A DNA stretch of 64,000 nucleotides from Terana coerulea (lineage: Eukaryota; Basidiomycota; Agaricomycetes; Polyporales; Phanerochaetaceae): positions 1 to 64,000 of the forward strand of contig JAKOGH010001116.1 of NCBI GenBank assembly GCA_024811115.1, written 5' to 3'. Of this stretch, positions 45,777 to 57,786 are shown in pieces (the stretch's first letter is position 1; each line of letters begins with the position of its first letter). The translations under genes and the position numbers were made by a program. The notes beneath the pieces are model-generated. The model saw only the letters and a list, made by a program, of their open reading frames with translations, did not search any database and had not been told where the DNA came from.

Positions 45777-46980
45777 GGTGGGCGAGTGTACTGTACAGAG
45801 GCAACAACGAAAGAAAAGAACAACACCAGCACAGTCCTATCCGACGAAGGTGCGCGGGTTCCATCGATAGGGGAAGGCAGACCCACAGCGTGCAGCGTGT
45901 GAGTTCAGCCTTCTTTTCCGCTCTTTGTGTACACAGTTGCCTATTCGACCAGCCTGATATTTGGTCACAATAGGTTTATTCAAGTCGCAACAAGCCGTAA
46001 CAATAACAGTGAGTACAAAGGCGGGAGTGCGAAGGTGGTCGGACGAGCTACGGATACCCCTTCAAGTTCCAATGCCCTGGAGCTGTGGCCGGGATCATTT
46101 GCCATCGGCTCAAGACAACCCAACGACCGATGGAAGGCTAGGAAACATGTTGATGAGGTTGAAGAATCGACGCTTGCCAATGTGGTTAGCATTCAGGCAT
46201 AACTTCCATCGCATGCGGTGGCCCACGCTTGACGCTGCAGGACCAACTCGCAGACTGCAGATCCGCGATAACGAGCAAGACGAGTAGTTTGGCGGTGATG
46301 GGGAGGGAGAGATGACAGTGCAGGCTAATCCGGGTCGCTTCTTCAGGGTCACAACTTGATACAAGTGACGCTTAATAATATGGTCCTGAGCCGTGCATCG
46401 TCAGAAAGAAGTCACTGGAGCCATAGTGAACTGTTGAGATGACTGAAAGCCACAAGAGTCGCCAGAGTATAACTGCCAGTATCGAAGTGTATAGCTGGAG
46501 GTGGTCTTTTTGGTCTTGCATGACTATTGGCCTCTACCCTCATAACCTTGGCTTAAACATTCGCAGCATGCAAAAAACAAACTTGCTCACCTAAAACCAC
46601 CTCACGAGGCTATCGGAGGACCCTCGGTGCGTGCTCCAGTTCAGCGTACTCTCAACAATGGATTTCCTCCATACTCCGACTAAGATGCTATTATTTGGCC
46701 CCGGTAAGTGGTCGGCCCCGGGATAATCACTTCGAACGTTTGAACGATGGCAGGACGAACTTCGAGACGAAGTGGCGAAAAGACGTGAAGTGACGGGGAG
46801 GAGCAAGGAGTCACCGCCGCCTCACTCATCGCCGTCTCGCGTGACGTTACGGTCCGTGACAAAGCGTCGGTCGAGGGCGCTTCGCACACAGCACTCTGAC
46901 CGCTACCTCACCGTTCCTCACGACCTTGACGGCCCCATACCTACAAAACTACTTGGCGGACACAGCCTGTCATCTCTGCC
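45777..46980. other. divergent intergenic region
   Basis: 1.2 kb between the helicase start (minus) and PAM18 start (plus). Open frames at 45927-46287 and 46591-46889 have no supporting motif. Confidence 0.4.
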
Positions 46981-47345
46981 ATGGCCACGCCTTTCATAAT
47001 TGGTGTCGGTGCTATTGCCGCGGCTGTCGCTGGTCGAAGCTTTCTACGACAGGCCGGCAAGTCTGCAGCGAACGAGTGGGTGAAGGGTGGCTTCAAGTCC
47101 AAGATGGACCGCAGTGAGGCTATTGAAATCTTAGGACTGAAGTGCGCAAATTGTTGTATTCTCCTTGTACGCGTGCTGAAGTTTGTGCGCGCGGCAGGGA
47201 TGGACCCACGTTGAAGACCAAGCTGAAGGATGCCCACCGCCAAATTATGATTGCTAACCACCCGGATCGCGGTGGTTCGCCTTACCTAGCGAGTAAAATA
47301 AATGAGGCAAAGGACCTGCTGGATAAAACGGACGGTAAACGGTGA
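46981..47345 (+). CDS. PAM18: PAM18/TIM14 J-protein of the mitochondrial import motor
   Basis: Exons: 46981-47141 and 47198-47345; 102 residues. An N-terminal membrane anchor ([14 protein letters not shown]) is followed by [20 protein letters not shown] and a J domain with the diagnostic HPD tripeptide in [20 protein letters not shown]. Length and domain order fit Pam18 (human DNAJC19). It stimulates the ATPase of matrix Hsp70 at the TIM23 translocon so that precursors are pulled into the matrix. Splice phase is exact and there is no frame break. The loop at the intron junction ([10 protein letters not shown]) is a normal length variant. Confidence 0.95.
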
Positions 47346-47600
47346 CAGTAATTATTGCTTTACATTGTACGTCCGCACTCGTCTGGTTATAACATGTAGT
47401 TGACGTTGCTCACCTCCATATTTCTGCAGGCTCTCTCATGCTATCTCCATACCTATTCTACTGTATCATCCTGTAATATCAGAACAATCCGTCATTCATC
47501 ATCTCTTTCCCTTCAAAGCTTGCCATACTTGCCTGAAGCCCTGCGATCCCTCTCTAACCTTGCTGAATAAGCGCCTTAACCTCTTCCTGCTACTTTCGCG
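47346..47600. other. intergenic spacer
   Basis: About 255 bp between two plus-strand genes, taken up by the PAM18 3' flank and the EFM4 leader. Confidence 0.4.
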
Positions 47601-48524
47601 ATGACTGCTACAAGCGACCTCAACCCCTCGAAGCTAGGAACAAAACAACAGTGAGTGAAACGTTATTCCATGTTTGGCGTGGACTTAGCTCGCAAGATAG
47701 CTGGGACGATGTCTACTCGTCCGAGCTGAATAACTTCGAAGAAATCGGCGATGAAGGAGAGATTTGGTACGTTCATTCTACTTCATTCATACTGCTCTTT
47801 ACACCCCCTGTGTAGGTTTGGCGAAGATAGCGTGGAGAAAAATGGTAGACTGGGCACAGGATTACATTCCCAAGCACCCCGCACCCACCGTTCTCGAAGT
47901 TGGCGCTGGGAATGGCGTACTGCTGTTCGCCCTTGGTCGAAGCTGGGTACGACGGTAGCTATATTCTGGGCGTGGACTACAGCGAAGGTGCCGTGAAGCT
48001 CGCGCGGGCTGTAGGAGCGTCAAGAGGAGAAGGATGTGAGGACGTCAAGTTTGAATCAGGTGACTTTCTGAAGGAATACCCCGCCGCTCTCCAGGGTATG
48101 CCGGCAGAGGGAGAGAGCCTGGTGTGGGACCTGGTGCTTGACAAGGGAACTTTCGACGCTATTGCCCTCGCTGAGAAGGACGCAGAAGGGAAATCCCCTG
48201 TCGATGGGTACCCTCAAAGGATTGGGCAGGTTGTGAAGGCTGGAGGATTCTTCTTGATCACGTGTGCGTAATATGCCAATTCTCGGAAGTCCCGTCACTC
48301 TTGATTCTGTTGTAGCTTGCAACTTCACGGAGGCGGAATTGAAGACAAAATTTATGGCTCCCGACACAGGACTGGAGTATCAGTGCGTACGCTGTCCACT
48401 CACCTTTCTGTCTTGCTGACTGTCCCTCAGCTCGCGTATCCCTTGGCCAACGTTCTCTTTTGGAGGGCAAAGCGGCAACGTCTATTCAACCGTTGCATTC
48501 CACAAGCCGTTGCAATTGTCGTAG
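47601..48524 (+). CDS. EFM4: EFM4/SEE1-type elongation factor lysine methyltransferase
   Basis: Exons: 47601-47650, 47701-47766, 47816-48263, 48316-48382, 48431-48524; about 240 residues. Typical signatures: SKLGTKQHWDDVYSSELNNF at the N-terminus, IWFGEDSVEKMVDWAQDYI, the SAM-binding motif I VLEVGAGNGVLLFAL, LGVDYSEGAVKLAR, WDLVLDKGTFDAIALAE, and the C-terminal SRIPWPTFSFGGQSGN. Efm4 (human EEF1AKMT2) methylates a lysine of translation elongation factor eEF1A in the cytosol. Two +1 breaks, one in A5 at 47838-47842 and one in GG at 47935-47936, fall between conserved blocks. The exon sum is two over a multiple of three, in agreement. Confidence 0.9.
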
Positions 48525-48589
48525 CGGAGGTAATGAAGCAGAAATGTGACTAGCTAGACGTGCAATGTAATCCAAAGTGGGATCTTATG

Positions 48590-51500
48590 TCACAATCCGG
48601 CAACAACGTCAACACCCGTTCTTAAAGTACCCAGGGCCGCCTTCGTCGCCCACTTCAAGAACCCATTCCCTTCTTCCTCGTCCTCAATTTCCGGCCTGAA
48701 TACTTCCCCTAAGAAATATACGAGCCCGTATGCTAGAGCTTGCACCCGCGTAGCCTTGATAAACACCTCTTCTATGGGCGCCCTATTTCGCGTGCTCGGA
48801 AATTCGGAGGTGAGCTGCGGCGTCGACAGCTGCGTGCTGACGAGAACTTGCGTGAAGAGCTCCTGAAGAAAGCGGCCCGTCTGGGGCTTAACAACTGTGA
48901 AATCAACGGGCTATAAGCGGACATGCAGTGAGTAACAGTGTCTACAAGTCTGTAATGTGAAACGTACCTTGAGGATGGCCAAAGTACAACAGTCCTTGGC
49001 TATCCACCACGCATACGCCCGGGCGACGTTCCGCATCCTCGTATCCGAGATCTTCGCCACGTCGAACCCTTGCACTGCGCCGTCCTCGTTCATGTTCTTG
49101 AGCATCTCGGCGCCACCGACGTTCGCCTCGCCCAGGTCCCGGAGGAAGTCCCACAGGCAGAACTGCAGCGTGATCTTGTACGAGTGCGAGGTGCGGCAGA
49201 GGTGCTGGGTGACGAAGGCGTAGTATGGATTGAACGCCTTCTCGTTGCCGCAGCAGTGCAGGACGACGCGCACGATCTCGCGCTGCTGGATCTCCGTCAG
49301 CTTGAGCTGCGAAAGCCGTTCGCAGGCGTCGACGTAGTCCTACAGATCGCTCGTCGTAAGCAACGAGGCAGCGTGTCCTCTAGTACCAAGCATATACGCA
49401 CCTCGCTGCTCATGAGCACGACGAAGATGCTCCTACGGATGTCCGTGTTCATCCCCTGCTTCTTCGCGAGCTTCAGCAGCACGTTCTCCGCGGACGGCAG
49501 CGGCCTCGCCGGCGCCGGTGCCGCGCCGTCCTGCTGCCTGTCCACGAGCGGGTCGCCGCCCCACGCCGCACCGACGAGCCACCACTTGCCCCTGCTGTCC
49601 GCGGCGCGCAGGTCCGCGAGCGTCACGCGTAGCGGCTCATGCGTCTTCACGTGCCGCTTCTTGCTGAGGCCGCCGAGGAATTTCTTCATGCGCTCGACGG
49701 CGTCGCCGCCCACGGCGCCGTTCGCGCCCCCGCCGGCGGCCTTCTTGACGCGGTTGTTCTTGAGATTCGTGAGCGTCTCGACCATAAAGCGCGTGCGCGA
49801 GGACATGGCGTTCTGCTGTGTGGGGAGCTTGGTGTGGACGATTTGGATGATGTCTTTGAGTGCGGTGGGGTCAACGGTGCGGAGTTGTTGGCCTGCATCT
49901 ATACAGTAGATTCTCATTAGGTCAAGTATGGGTAGTTTGCACTGAACGGCCAATTACCTCTAACAATCTTAAGCAACAGCTCAACCTTGAACTCCGTAAG
50001 CTCGCCCTCGAGCAGGCCGCGGATAATGTCGTAAATGAGGACGTGGGAAATGACGCCGAAGTTGAAGAGCTCGGAGAGGAGAACAAGCAGGTTGGAGGCT
50101 TCCTTCCCTCTGGTGTCGTTGTTGCCGTTCGCCGCGTCCGCGGGAGCTGTATCAGGGGACTGTGAGAGGGCCGAGAGGTGCTTCTCGTATGAGGAAACAA
50201 CATTTTGTATGAAGTAGGCAGCTATATGCGCATGAAATTTCAGTGAACGCAAACGGTGCGGTGAGGGAACGGCTCACCAAACTCGACACCAACGATCTTG
50301 TGCAAGCTCGCGACGAATGCGCCGTGAAGGACAACGTATTGATCGAGGTGAATGGAATGTGCAGATATACTGTCAATCATGAGCGTCGTGATTGTCGAAG
50401 TCACGTCTACGGGGCCAGGTCAGGTTGACCTAGTCGCAGTGTAAAAGGCGAACATACCGTGCCGCCGGTGATTCCGGTAAATCTCCTCCACGCTGTCCAA
50501 GATCGTGCCAATATTCTGCTCGCTCATCCTGTTCAGCAAACCCTTCAGCTGCCGCGTGAGTTTTTGTTGCGCTTCGGACTGAGGTTCTTGAGAGTCAGTG
50601 GAAGGACGATTTCGAAGGTGTGGAGGGATGTAACGCGTTCCTGCTACAGATTTATCAGGTATGCTCTCGTCCCCAGGTTGGCCATCGGTTGTCGCTACGG
50701 GAAGTTCAGAGTCGCCGCCGAGACCTGTCCATTCGCGCTCTTCGTCATCGACACTGGAACCATCATCTTCGTCCTCTTCGTCGTGACCCAGTAGTGACGG
50801 TGCTTCATCTTCATCCCCTTCATCCAAGATGTCGCCCAGATCCCCCTCGTCCTCGTCCTCTTCATCCGACTCCTCCTCTACAGTCGTGTACTCCTCTTCC
50901 TCGGGGTCCCCATCCTCGTCATCATTGTCGAGTGCACCGGACTGGGAAGATAAAGTAAGTTGCATACAATAAAAGGAGCCTATGTAACGTACAGGCCCAG
51001 CGGAGAATATCGACGTTTCGATCCCGTCGATATCCCTTAGCAAGTCTGATGAACGAACCCATTAGCTTTCAAATGAAATGAGAGCAGTACTAGCACACAC
51101 CATCTAGACCATCATCTTCCAAGCCCTTGCCATATTTTCCTGTCCTTGAGCCTCCCTTTGACCAGCCAAGTTTACTCTCCAAATACTCGATGTATGCGTC
51201 CTCATTCTTCTCGTGTGCACTGCGTCCCTTCCGAGGTACCACAGCTACGCCAGCATAAGGAGACGACGAAGGACCTGAACGAGCAGCAAGTTTTTCGAGC
51301 GCAGTAGGCTCCTTGCGCTTCGTCTTTGGTTTAGATGAGGAAGACGAAGCGGCAGGCGTATCGAAGGTGACCTTGGGCTTGGTACCCCTGGATGAGCTTG
51401 CACCCGAAGCAGTGTTCTCCTTGGAAGGCTTCAGGACAGACTTCGTCACAGGTTTGGATCCTTCGTTTGTGGTGGACTTTGCCTTCTTGCGCTTGGGAGA

Positions 51501-51856
51501 CTCGGCGTGTTCTCGGTCGGCCTGACGCTTCACACCAGCGACTTGTCCGTTCACCTCCTTAGCCTTGCCCTTCCCATTTACATGGTCAGACGTTTGCGCA
51601 TTCACAGGTGCACTATGTGTACGCGCAGTAGTGTAGAACTCAGCCCTGCGCGACTTCTTCTGCTCCCGCTCTTGTTTTCTGGCCTCCTTGCGAGGGAGCT
51701 TCTTCGCGCCTTTACGTCCACTACGACCATGCTTAGCAGCTAAATGAGCACCTCATCAGTCGTGGTAACAGCACAGATGTGAATCTGCCAACCTTCTGCA
51801 GACTCGATCTCTTCGAGGAGAGAGCTTGGGAGGGACGGTCTCGTGCGTCCTCGCAT
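48590..51856 (-). CDS. SGD1: SGD1/NOM1 nucleolar MIF4G-MA3 protein
   Basis: Exons: 51856-51793, 51739-51101, 51045-50993, 50941-50458, 50406-50278, 50221-49958, 49898-49402, 49339-48968, 48910-48590; 940 residues with exact phase. The basic N-terminus (RKGAKKLPRKEARKQEREQK) is rich in nuclear-import-like clusters. A long acidic stretch follows (50941-50760), then TRYIPPHLRNRP. The MIF4G domain runs from about QLKGLLNRMSEQNIGTILDS through LHGAFVASLHKIVGVEFAAYF to NNRVKKA. The MA3 domain starts near DIRRSIFVVLMSSEDYVDAC. Yeast Sgd1 and human NOM1 act in 18S rRNA maturation in the nucleolus, partly through the helicase Fal1. No frame break occurs. Its 3' end is 65 bp from the convergent EFM4 gene. 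Confidence 0.92.
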
Positions 51857-52670
51857 TTCCGCGCAAAGGCGAATGAGGGAAAGTGAGAAGTTTCGCCAGA
51901 TCTCGATCTGAGGGCGCATCAAAATTCTGGTGTGATCGGCGGGATGACAGATGGACGCCGACAGAAAATCGCTCCCGCTTTCGCGAGCCCTCCTTCCTTC
52001 TCCGATGGCATTTATAAAGTAGCGGCCTGCCCTTCGGGCCTTCAAGACAAAGTGGCCATATCCCGTCCGCTTGTATCACCGCCGCCTTTTACGCACTCGG
52101 TTCAATCCGCATGTCTGCAGCGCGGCCGACATACAAGGAGATGACAACAAAGACAAGGTGTATTCCCCTGATATTGAGCGGCTCGGCGATGCCAGCCAAT
52201 GGCAACCATCCATCACATCCGCATTCTCTGGCACTGCTCTCCGTCTTCCTCGGTCACCCTGGAGCTCGTTCTGTGAGCAGATACCTGCTGTCCTGCCTGC
52301 TCAGGCACACGGCTCCCGCCATGTGCTGAACACAGGCAGAGCTCACCTGGAGGCGTTGTGCCGTCATCATCTGAGCACAGCCAAGCTCTAATCACCGACT
52401 ATCGAACGCACTAAGGGTGCGAACTGGACGTTCGGAATCCAAGATCAGTTCAGCCGACCATACCGACCCTGGCTGGAGGGGCGCCCGCCGCGATCCATCA
52501 AATACAACAACAGTGCCTCGCTTGACACGAGCATGGCAGCGGGTTATATACGCGAGATCGGAGACACGGTGTGCGACGAGGTTGCCCCCTTCCCTTTCCT
52601 TCGTCCGCCCTTACCCTTTTCTCAACCTATTTTCCAGCTTTATTCCGCGCAGAGGAAGCTTGGAGGAAGC
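51857..52670. other. divergent intergenic region
   Basis: Upstream of SGD1 (minus) and of the first Cys-rich gene (plus). Contains a TTTATAAA element at 52011-52018, about 155 bp before the SGD1 ATG, and the TATA box listed at 52545. No gene. Confidence 0.4.
52545..52551 (+). promoter_or_regulatory. TATA box of Cys-rich gene 1
   Basis: TATATAC about 120 bp upstream of ATG 52671. The third paralogue has a TATA box at nearly the same distance. Confidence 0.4.
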
Positions 52671-53875
52671 ATGCCTTCTTCGTTCAGAGTATCGGCTCTG
52701 GCTGGTGCGCTCACCGCCATCCTCCTCCACACAAGATCCGTGTCTGCGCAAGGCACCAACGCAACATGTCTGCCTCAGTATTCATGGGTATGTCTTTCCT
52801 TCTCTCCTTGCTGAGACATTTTCTAAACCAACATTGGTGTAGATGACCAATTCTCGAGGCCAGAGTCCCTGCTTGATGACTGCGTACCTGAACTCGGCGT
52901 GTCTCGCCGACCCCACCGACGCATACGTCTACTCGCTCGACGAGGGCTTCCACTACCGCCCGCCCACCGTGCAGTTCGCCACGCCGTGCCAATGTAGCAC
53001 CGTCTTCTACAGCATGATTGGTGCGTGTGCGACGTGCCAGGACCGCTCGAACTTGCCGTAAGTTGCGTGGCGTATCTGCGGTGACATTGACTGAACAAAC
53101 ACTCGCGCAGATGGTCCGCATGGCAAACGAACTGCTCGACCGACTACGCCAGCGTCTGGCCCACCAACATTCCCTCTGGCACTTCTATCCCGGCATGGGC
53201 ATACCTCGATGTCGTGGAACCCGACGCTTTCAACGCCACGGCCGCGCAAGCCCTCGCCTCCTCCGGCGCCCCAGAATCCTCTGCGAGCCCTTCTCCCTCG
53301 TCCACTGTCGCCTCCGCCAGCTCCTCGCTGCCCACCGCCGGCTCGACCGCTGCAGGCGGCGATCCGCAGCCCACAACCGTCAACGCTGGCTCGTCGAAGA
53401 AGAGCAACCACACCGGCGCCATTGTCGGCGGCGTCGTGGGCGGCCTCGGCGGCGCGGCGATCCTCGCAGGTCTTATCGCGTACTTTGTCATTAAGCACCG
53501 CCGCAGCAAGACCGCGCCGTCCGCCGCGTACAGCCACAACGACTTCGCGCCCCACAATGACTTTGCGCCCCAGGCGGACGTCGCGGGCGCGCAGTACAGC
53601 GAGAAGCCGCCGTTCGACCCGACGGCGTATGCGACGCCGCCGCCGCCGACGGCATCGCCGCACATGCCGGTGTACAACCCGAACGACCCGTCGACGTTCC
53701 CGACGAGCCACAGCCCTGCGCCCGTCAGCTTAAGTGGCGCGACGGCGTACAACCCGAGCCTGAACACCGGATACGCATCCAGCAATGCACAAGGTGGTGC
53801 GGAGGGGTACCACCCGACGACGATGGTGCGCCTGCACACCAGCCGGGTGGGTACAGCGGCGTTGCGGAGGTGTAG
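52671..53875 (+). CDS. Cys-rich single-pass surface protein, paralogue 1
   Basis: Exons: 52671-52787, 52843-53057, 53111-53875. A signal peptide (LAGALTAILLHTRSVSAQG) leads to an ectodomain with paired cysteines: CLPQYSW, GQSPCLMTAYLNSACL, TPCQCSTVFYSMIGACATCQ and WSAWQTNC. A Ser/Thr-rich stalk, one membrane helix (GAIVGGVVGGLGGAAILAGL) and a Pro/Tyr-rich cytosolic tail follow. Family function is not known to me; the plan (secreted Cys domain, mucin-like stalk, single helix) resembles wall-stress or adhesion sensors. The frame as given runs to a stop at 53921 through an odd basic tail. Restoring one missing base near 53820-53823 would instead end the protein at 53875 with GGYSGVAEV, more in keeping with the rest of the tail. 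Confidence 0.82.
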
Positions 53876-54633
53876 GCGTGGCAGAACTGAAAGTGATCAT
53901 GGGAAGAATGCTTGGATTTGACATGGATCTTTTTGTTGTGTATCTATATCCTCGCTCGCTCAGCATACGTGTACGTTCGTTGCTTTGGAGTAATACAGCA
54001 TCGTCTTGTCTCTCGAGTCTCCACGGCAGTCGCCCTGAGCTTTGGGGCAACCCTTATCCTGTTCCGTGCTCCCTGCAGATCCGGAGAAACGATCCGAGCT
54101 AGGCACCGCCATCATTGGGCGCTTGATGGACGCTGAGCAAGCCGCCGCGACGGTGCGCAGGTCGTTCTAACTTCTCTCAGTCTGCTCCCCTGCTTCATAC
54201 CTCTCCAGCACTAAACATGGACTAGCTTACACATAATCAATGTCGCTGTACGCTTGGGGACACAGCCATCCATCTCACCAAGCTCAGATGAGGACGAAAA
54301 ACCGCGAACCATTACACGGTTGTACACGCATAGAGCATCATGTACATCTCGCATTGCTGCACAGCTCGAGCGTTGCGGTGTCAAGGCACACAAGTCGGGC
54401 ACGGCTGAGGCTGAGCGGGCCAGACCTTGAAGATGTGTATTGTGCTGAGTTGCACTGAAGACCGCACATGTACGCAACACATCATCAACGCTATTGGCAC
54501 CGCGCAAGGCTCTCAAGGCGGGAATCAATCTCCTAATGACTCTTTCTTCGCTCGTGTTGCCGTCGCCCCGACGCGTCTTGGCCGTCTGCCTCTCCCTGTT
54601 CGTCGACCGTCGCCGTCGTGGCGCTGTCGTAAC
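53876..54633. other. spacer between paralogues 1 and 2
   Basis: About 750 bp. The minus-strand frame 54211-54768 is a shadow of paralogue 2 and unsupported. Nothing else seen. Confidence 0.4.
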
Positions 54634-55874
54634 ATGCCCAGGCCACCGTTCGGTAGACGTGGTGCACTCGCCCTCGTGTCTGTCGCGACATGGGGCACAA
54701 GGGTCCGGGCGCAGACGACAGACGTGGTGTGCCCGGGTAGCTTTGCTTGGGTACGTGTTATACGGCATAGTGACTGGTGGTAGGATGTGCTCATGGCGGT
54801 CGTGGATGTGGCGTAGATGAACAATATGAGCGGACAGTCGCCGTGCTTGGTCGCTGCGTACCTTACGGCGCAGTGTACAGGTATCCCCTCAGGTGCGTGG
54901 TTATGACCGTTGATGAGCAGCGTTGCCTTGAACTCATGTCAATGATGTAGATGTCGACGTACTGCCGTTGAGTCAGAGCACTGGGATGGGCTATCCGCCG
55001 CCGGGAGCAGACCCGTCCATACATGCCAACACGTGCACATGCAATACCGTCACGTACTCCCTTTATAGTGCATGTGGCGTATGTCAAGGGGCATCCTTCC
55101 CGTCGTATGTAATCCTGCTCTGCTTACGTACTCCGTAAATAACTGCTTTACAGGTGGGCGACTTGGAAAGCCGGCTGTCCAGCGGACGTGACCTACGTCT
55201 CTTCATACCCTGAAAATCTGCCGCAAGGGATATCCGTCCCGCGGTGGGCTTATCTGGACGTCAGTGCCAGCAATTTCAACATCAAGGCCGCACAAGCCGA
55301 AGCAGACACCGGCGTTACTGGCTCCACGGCTCTCTTCCCGTCCTCTTCCTCCTCCTTCCAACTGTTTCCAACACCGTCTGCGTCGAGTCTCTCTACCAGT
55401 GCCATACCATCAACCGGCATCCCTTCGCCCTTTTCGACAGTGTCACACTCGGCTGCGGCGTCGGTATCAACACCGACGCCTCTCGCGACACCCGCATTAT
55501 GGCCTGTGCCCGAATCCGGCGGCACGAAACACATCTCCATCACAGCGGTTACACTGGGGGCAATCGGGGGCCTCGCGCTCGTTGTCGGGATCGTTGGCGG
55601 TGGGCACAGGCTGTGGCAGCGGAGGCAACGGCGGCTGGCGGCCGCTAGAGTTGGTGAAGGTGGGGAGGCTGCTGAGGTTACTGAGATCTCGTCGAGGACC
55701 GTGATGGCGCCGAGGGCGGGTACGACAGAGGCTGCTGCGGCGACACCGGCGGACGATTCTAATATGGATCCAGGTCACTTAACGAGTCCCTCGAGTGCCG
55801 AAGTAGTAGAGATTCCGAGAGACGAACAGTATCTCCCTAGTATGCCAGTTGCTGGACCGTCGAGGCTGCATTAA
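54634..55874 (+). CDS. Cys-rich single-pass surface protein, paralogue 2
   Basis: Exons: 54634-54750, 54817-54880, 54951-55104, 55154-55874; 351 residues, in phase. It repeats the plan of its neighbours: signal peptide, CPGSFAWMNN, GQSPCLVAAYLTAQC, NTCTCNTVTYSLYSACGVCQ, WATWKAGCP, PRWAYLDVSASNFN, a Ser/Thr/Pro stalk, one helix (VTLGAIGGLALVVGIVGGG), and the C-terminal SMPVAGPSRLH, identical to paralogue 3. It has one more intron than paralogue 1, splitting the segment after AQCTG. The start is the first ATG giving a signal peptide. The hydrophobic stretch is short, so cleavage position is uncertain. Confidence 0.85.
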
Positions 55875-56617
55875 TAATGATACCCGGACTTCAACGTCAA
55901 ACCGCGATACAATACCACTGTGAAACTTGTGTGCTTGGCAACTCGACTCCTTATGAGTTGTTTTATTTATTGGGCAGCCTGGGGAAGTCTGCATGATATA
56001 TCACCCTCAGGCAACTCTCAGGCTCGAACAGGGCTCGAACCCGGCCCCTTCGTGGCGTTTTAGTCGAACGGGCGCTCAGAGCTCCATGCCGCCCCCTGCC
56101 GACCTGCTGCCAGACAACTGCCCGAGTCGCTTTGCTATCCTTTCCCCTTCATTCACCTCTCACTACGCCTTCTCACTTCATATCTCGTTCTCACACAAAA
56201 GAAAAATGTGCACGCGAAATATACATAGAACACTTGGGTTTTGACATAAACACCGAGATAAATCCTGATCTGCAAGCATGGTTTCAGGTTCTCCGCACGA
56301 GTCTCTGTCTTGCGAGGGTTGGCCGCTGGATAGAGCTGGATAGATGTGTCGGTACGCAATCGCTCTCTTTGAACCTCGTCAGGCGAGGCTTGACCGTTCG
56401 AGCCACAGGGCGCGGAACATGTACAAGGACTATGGCATTCGAACATCAGCACACTCCGAGCCATTGAGTCCAACAGAGTTCAGCACCTGCGGCCTCGATG
56501 GTATAAGACCGAGATCAGTTCTGTGTGACCCGTAGTGACCGGCCAATGTTGCTTGTATTCGCTCGCTGGGGTGTCCTCCCTTGCTTTCGTCCCCACGCGT
56601 TGTGGCGATACTTGAGG
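55875..56617. other. spacer between paralogues 2 and 3
   Basis: About 740 bp without a gene apart from the TATA element at 56502. A TTCGAGC-containing segment near 56030-56090 looked tRNA-like on the minus strand but does not fold well. Confidence 0.4.
56502..56508 (+). promoter_or_regulatory. TATA box of Cys-rich gene 3
   Basis: TATAAGA, 116 bp upstream of ATG 56618. Confidence 0.45.
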
Positions 56618-57786
56618 ATGTCTCTCAAGGCATTGGGTGCGCTCGCCCTGTCTGTGGCCATGATAGGGCCCACGGGGACGCAGGCGCAGGGAACGGGTGC
56701 GGCGTGTCACAGTAACTATGCTTGGGTGCGTTAGCTTACAGAGCTTGTCGCTGTGACCTAACCTGGGCTGCTTTGGTTGATATAGATGAACAACGCGAAA
56801 GGACAGCAGCCGTGCTTGGTCGCTGCTTTCCTTATAGCTCAGTGTCTGAGCGACCCTTCCCGTACGTGGCCTTCTTGCGGAGTACCACTACGACATGAGC
56901 TGACTGCAGGTGTGATTGTCGCATAGAGGAAGAGGTTCCGCCCTTGAATCCAACAGCTGGATTATTCCACTATCCTGAACCAGGAACGAACCAGAGTACA
57001 CCCGCAAACTCATGTACGTGCAGCTCTGTCACGTACTCTCTCCTGAGTGCCTGTGGGGCATGCCAGGAAGCGGGCTTCCCATCGTGCGTACACAGTGGGA
57101 ATGCCATTTTGATGCTACTGACGTTTTTTGCCAATGTCAGGTGGTCGCAGTGGATCGCATCCTGTCCCAGCTCGAGTATTTTCGTGGGTCATTACCCCGA
57201 ACCCATACCTATTGCGGTATCCGTCCCCGCTTGGAGCTACCTAAACGTCAGCAACACAAACGGCTTCAGTGACCAAGCCGCAGAGCAAGTGGTGAACAAC
57301 GATCTTCCTGATGTCACGGCCTCGAACCCATCTGCACCGTTGTTTACACCTTCCGCGATCGTCAGCACACTCACTGCGCCCGCGACCTCAACACCTACCG
57401 CGAGCCCAATTCCCACCGCTTCGTCCGTTTCGTCATCTGCCAACGGTAATGGGAAAGCTATTGACACCTCGGCTGTTCTCTGGGGACCGCTCTTCGGGTC
57501 GATACTCTTGATGATCATCTTCGCCTGGATTGCGGTTGCAGTGCGAAGGTGGCGGAGAAGGAAGCAGCAGGTGACGGTGAGGGATAGCGATGGAGCTCCA
57601 GATGGTGCGCAAGCAGAGCCAGGAGCGGCAGCCACGGATGTGGCTGCAGCTACTGCGGGCATTCCCCGGGTGGAAGACACAGAGCAAGATGCTGGTAGTC
57701 CGGACGGCTTGGAGATTATGGAGGTGCGGAGAGATGAAGGCTACTTTCCTAGTATGCCGGTGGCAGGGCCGTCGAGGCTGCACTGA
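56618..57786 (+). CDS. Cys-rich single-pass surface protein, paralogue 3
   Basis: Exons: 56618-56725, 56786-56861, 56927-57083, 57141-57786; 328 residues, in phase. A clear signal peptide (LGALALSVAMIGPTGTQAQG) precedes the shared ectodomain: CHSNYAWMNNAKGQQPCLVA, AQCLSDPS, NSCTCSSVTYSLLSACGACQ, WSQWIASCP and VPAWSYLNVSNTN. The Ser/Thr/Pro stalk leads to one helix (GPLFGSILLMIIFAWIAVAV) flanked by basic residues, and an acidic tail ending SMPVAGPSRLH. Intron positions match paralogue 2, so these two are the closer pair. Role inferred as a cell-surface sensor or adhesin; no enzyme motif is present. Confidence 0.87.

Noticed and set aside
56025..56110. tRNA-like segment on the minus strand
   Set aside because: It has a TTCGAGC T-loop-like core, but acceptor and anticodon stems do not pair and no sensible anticodon results.
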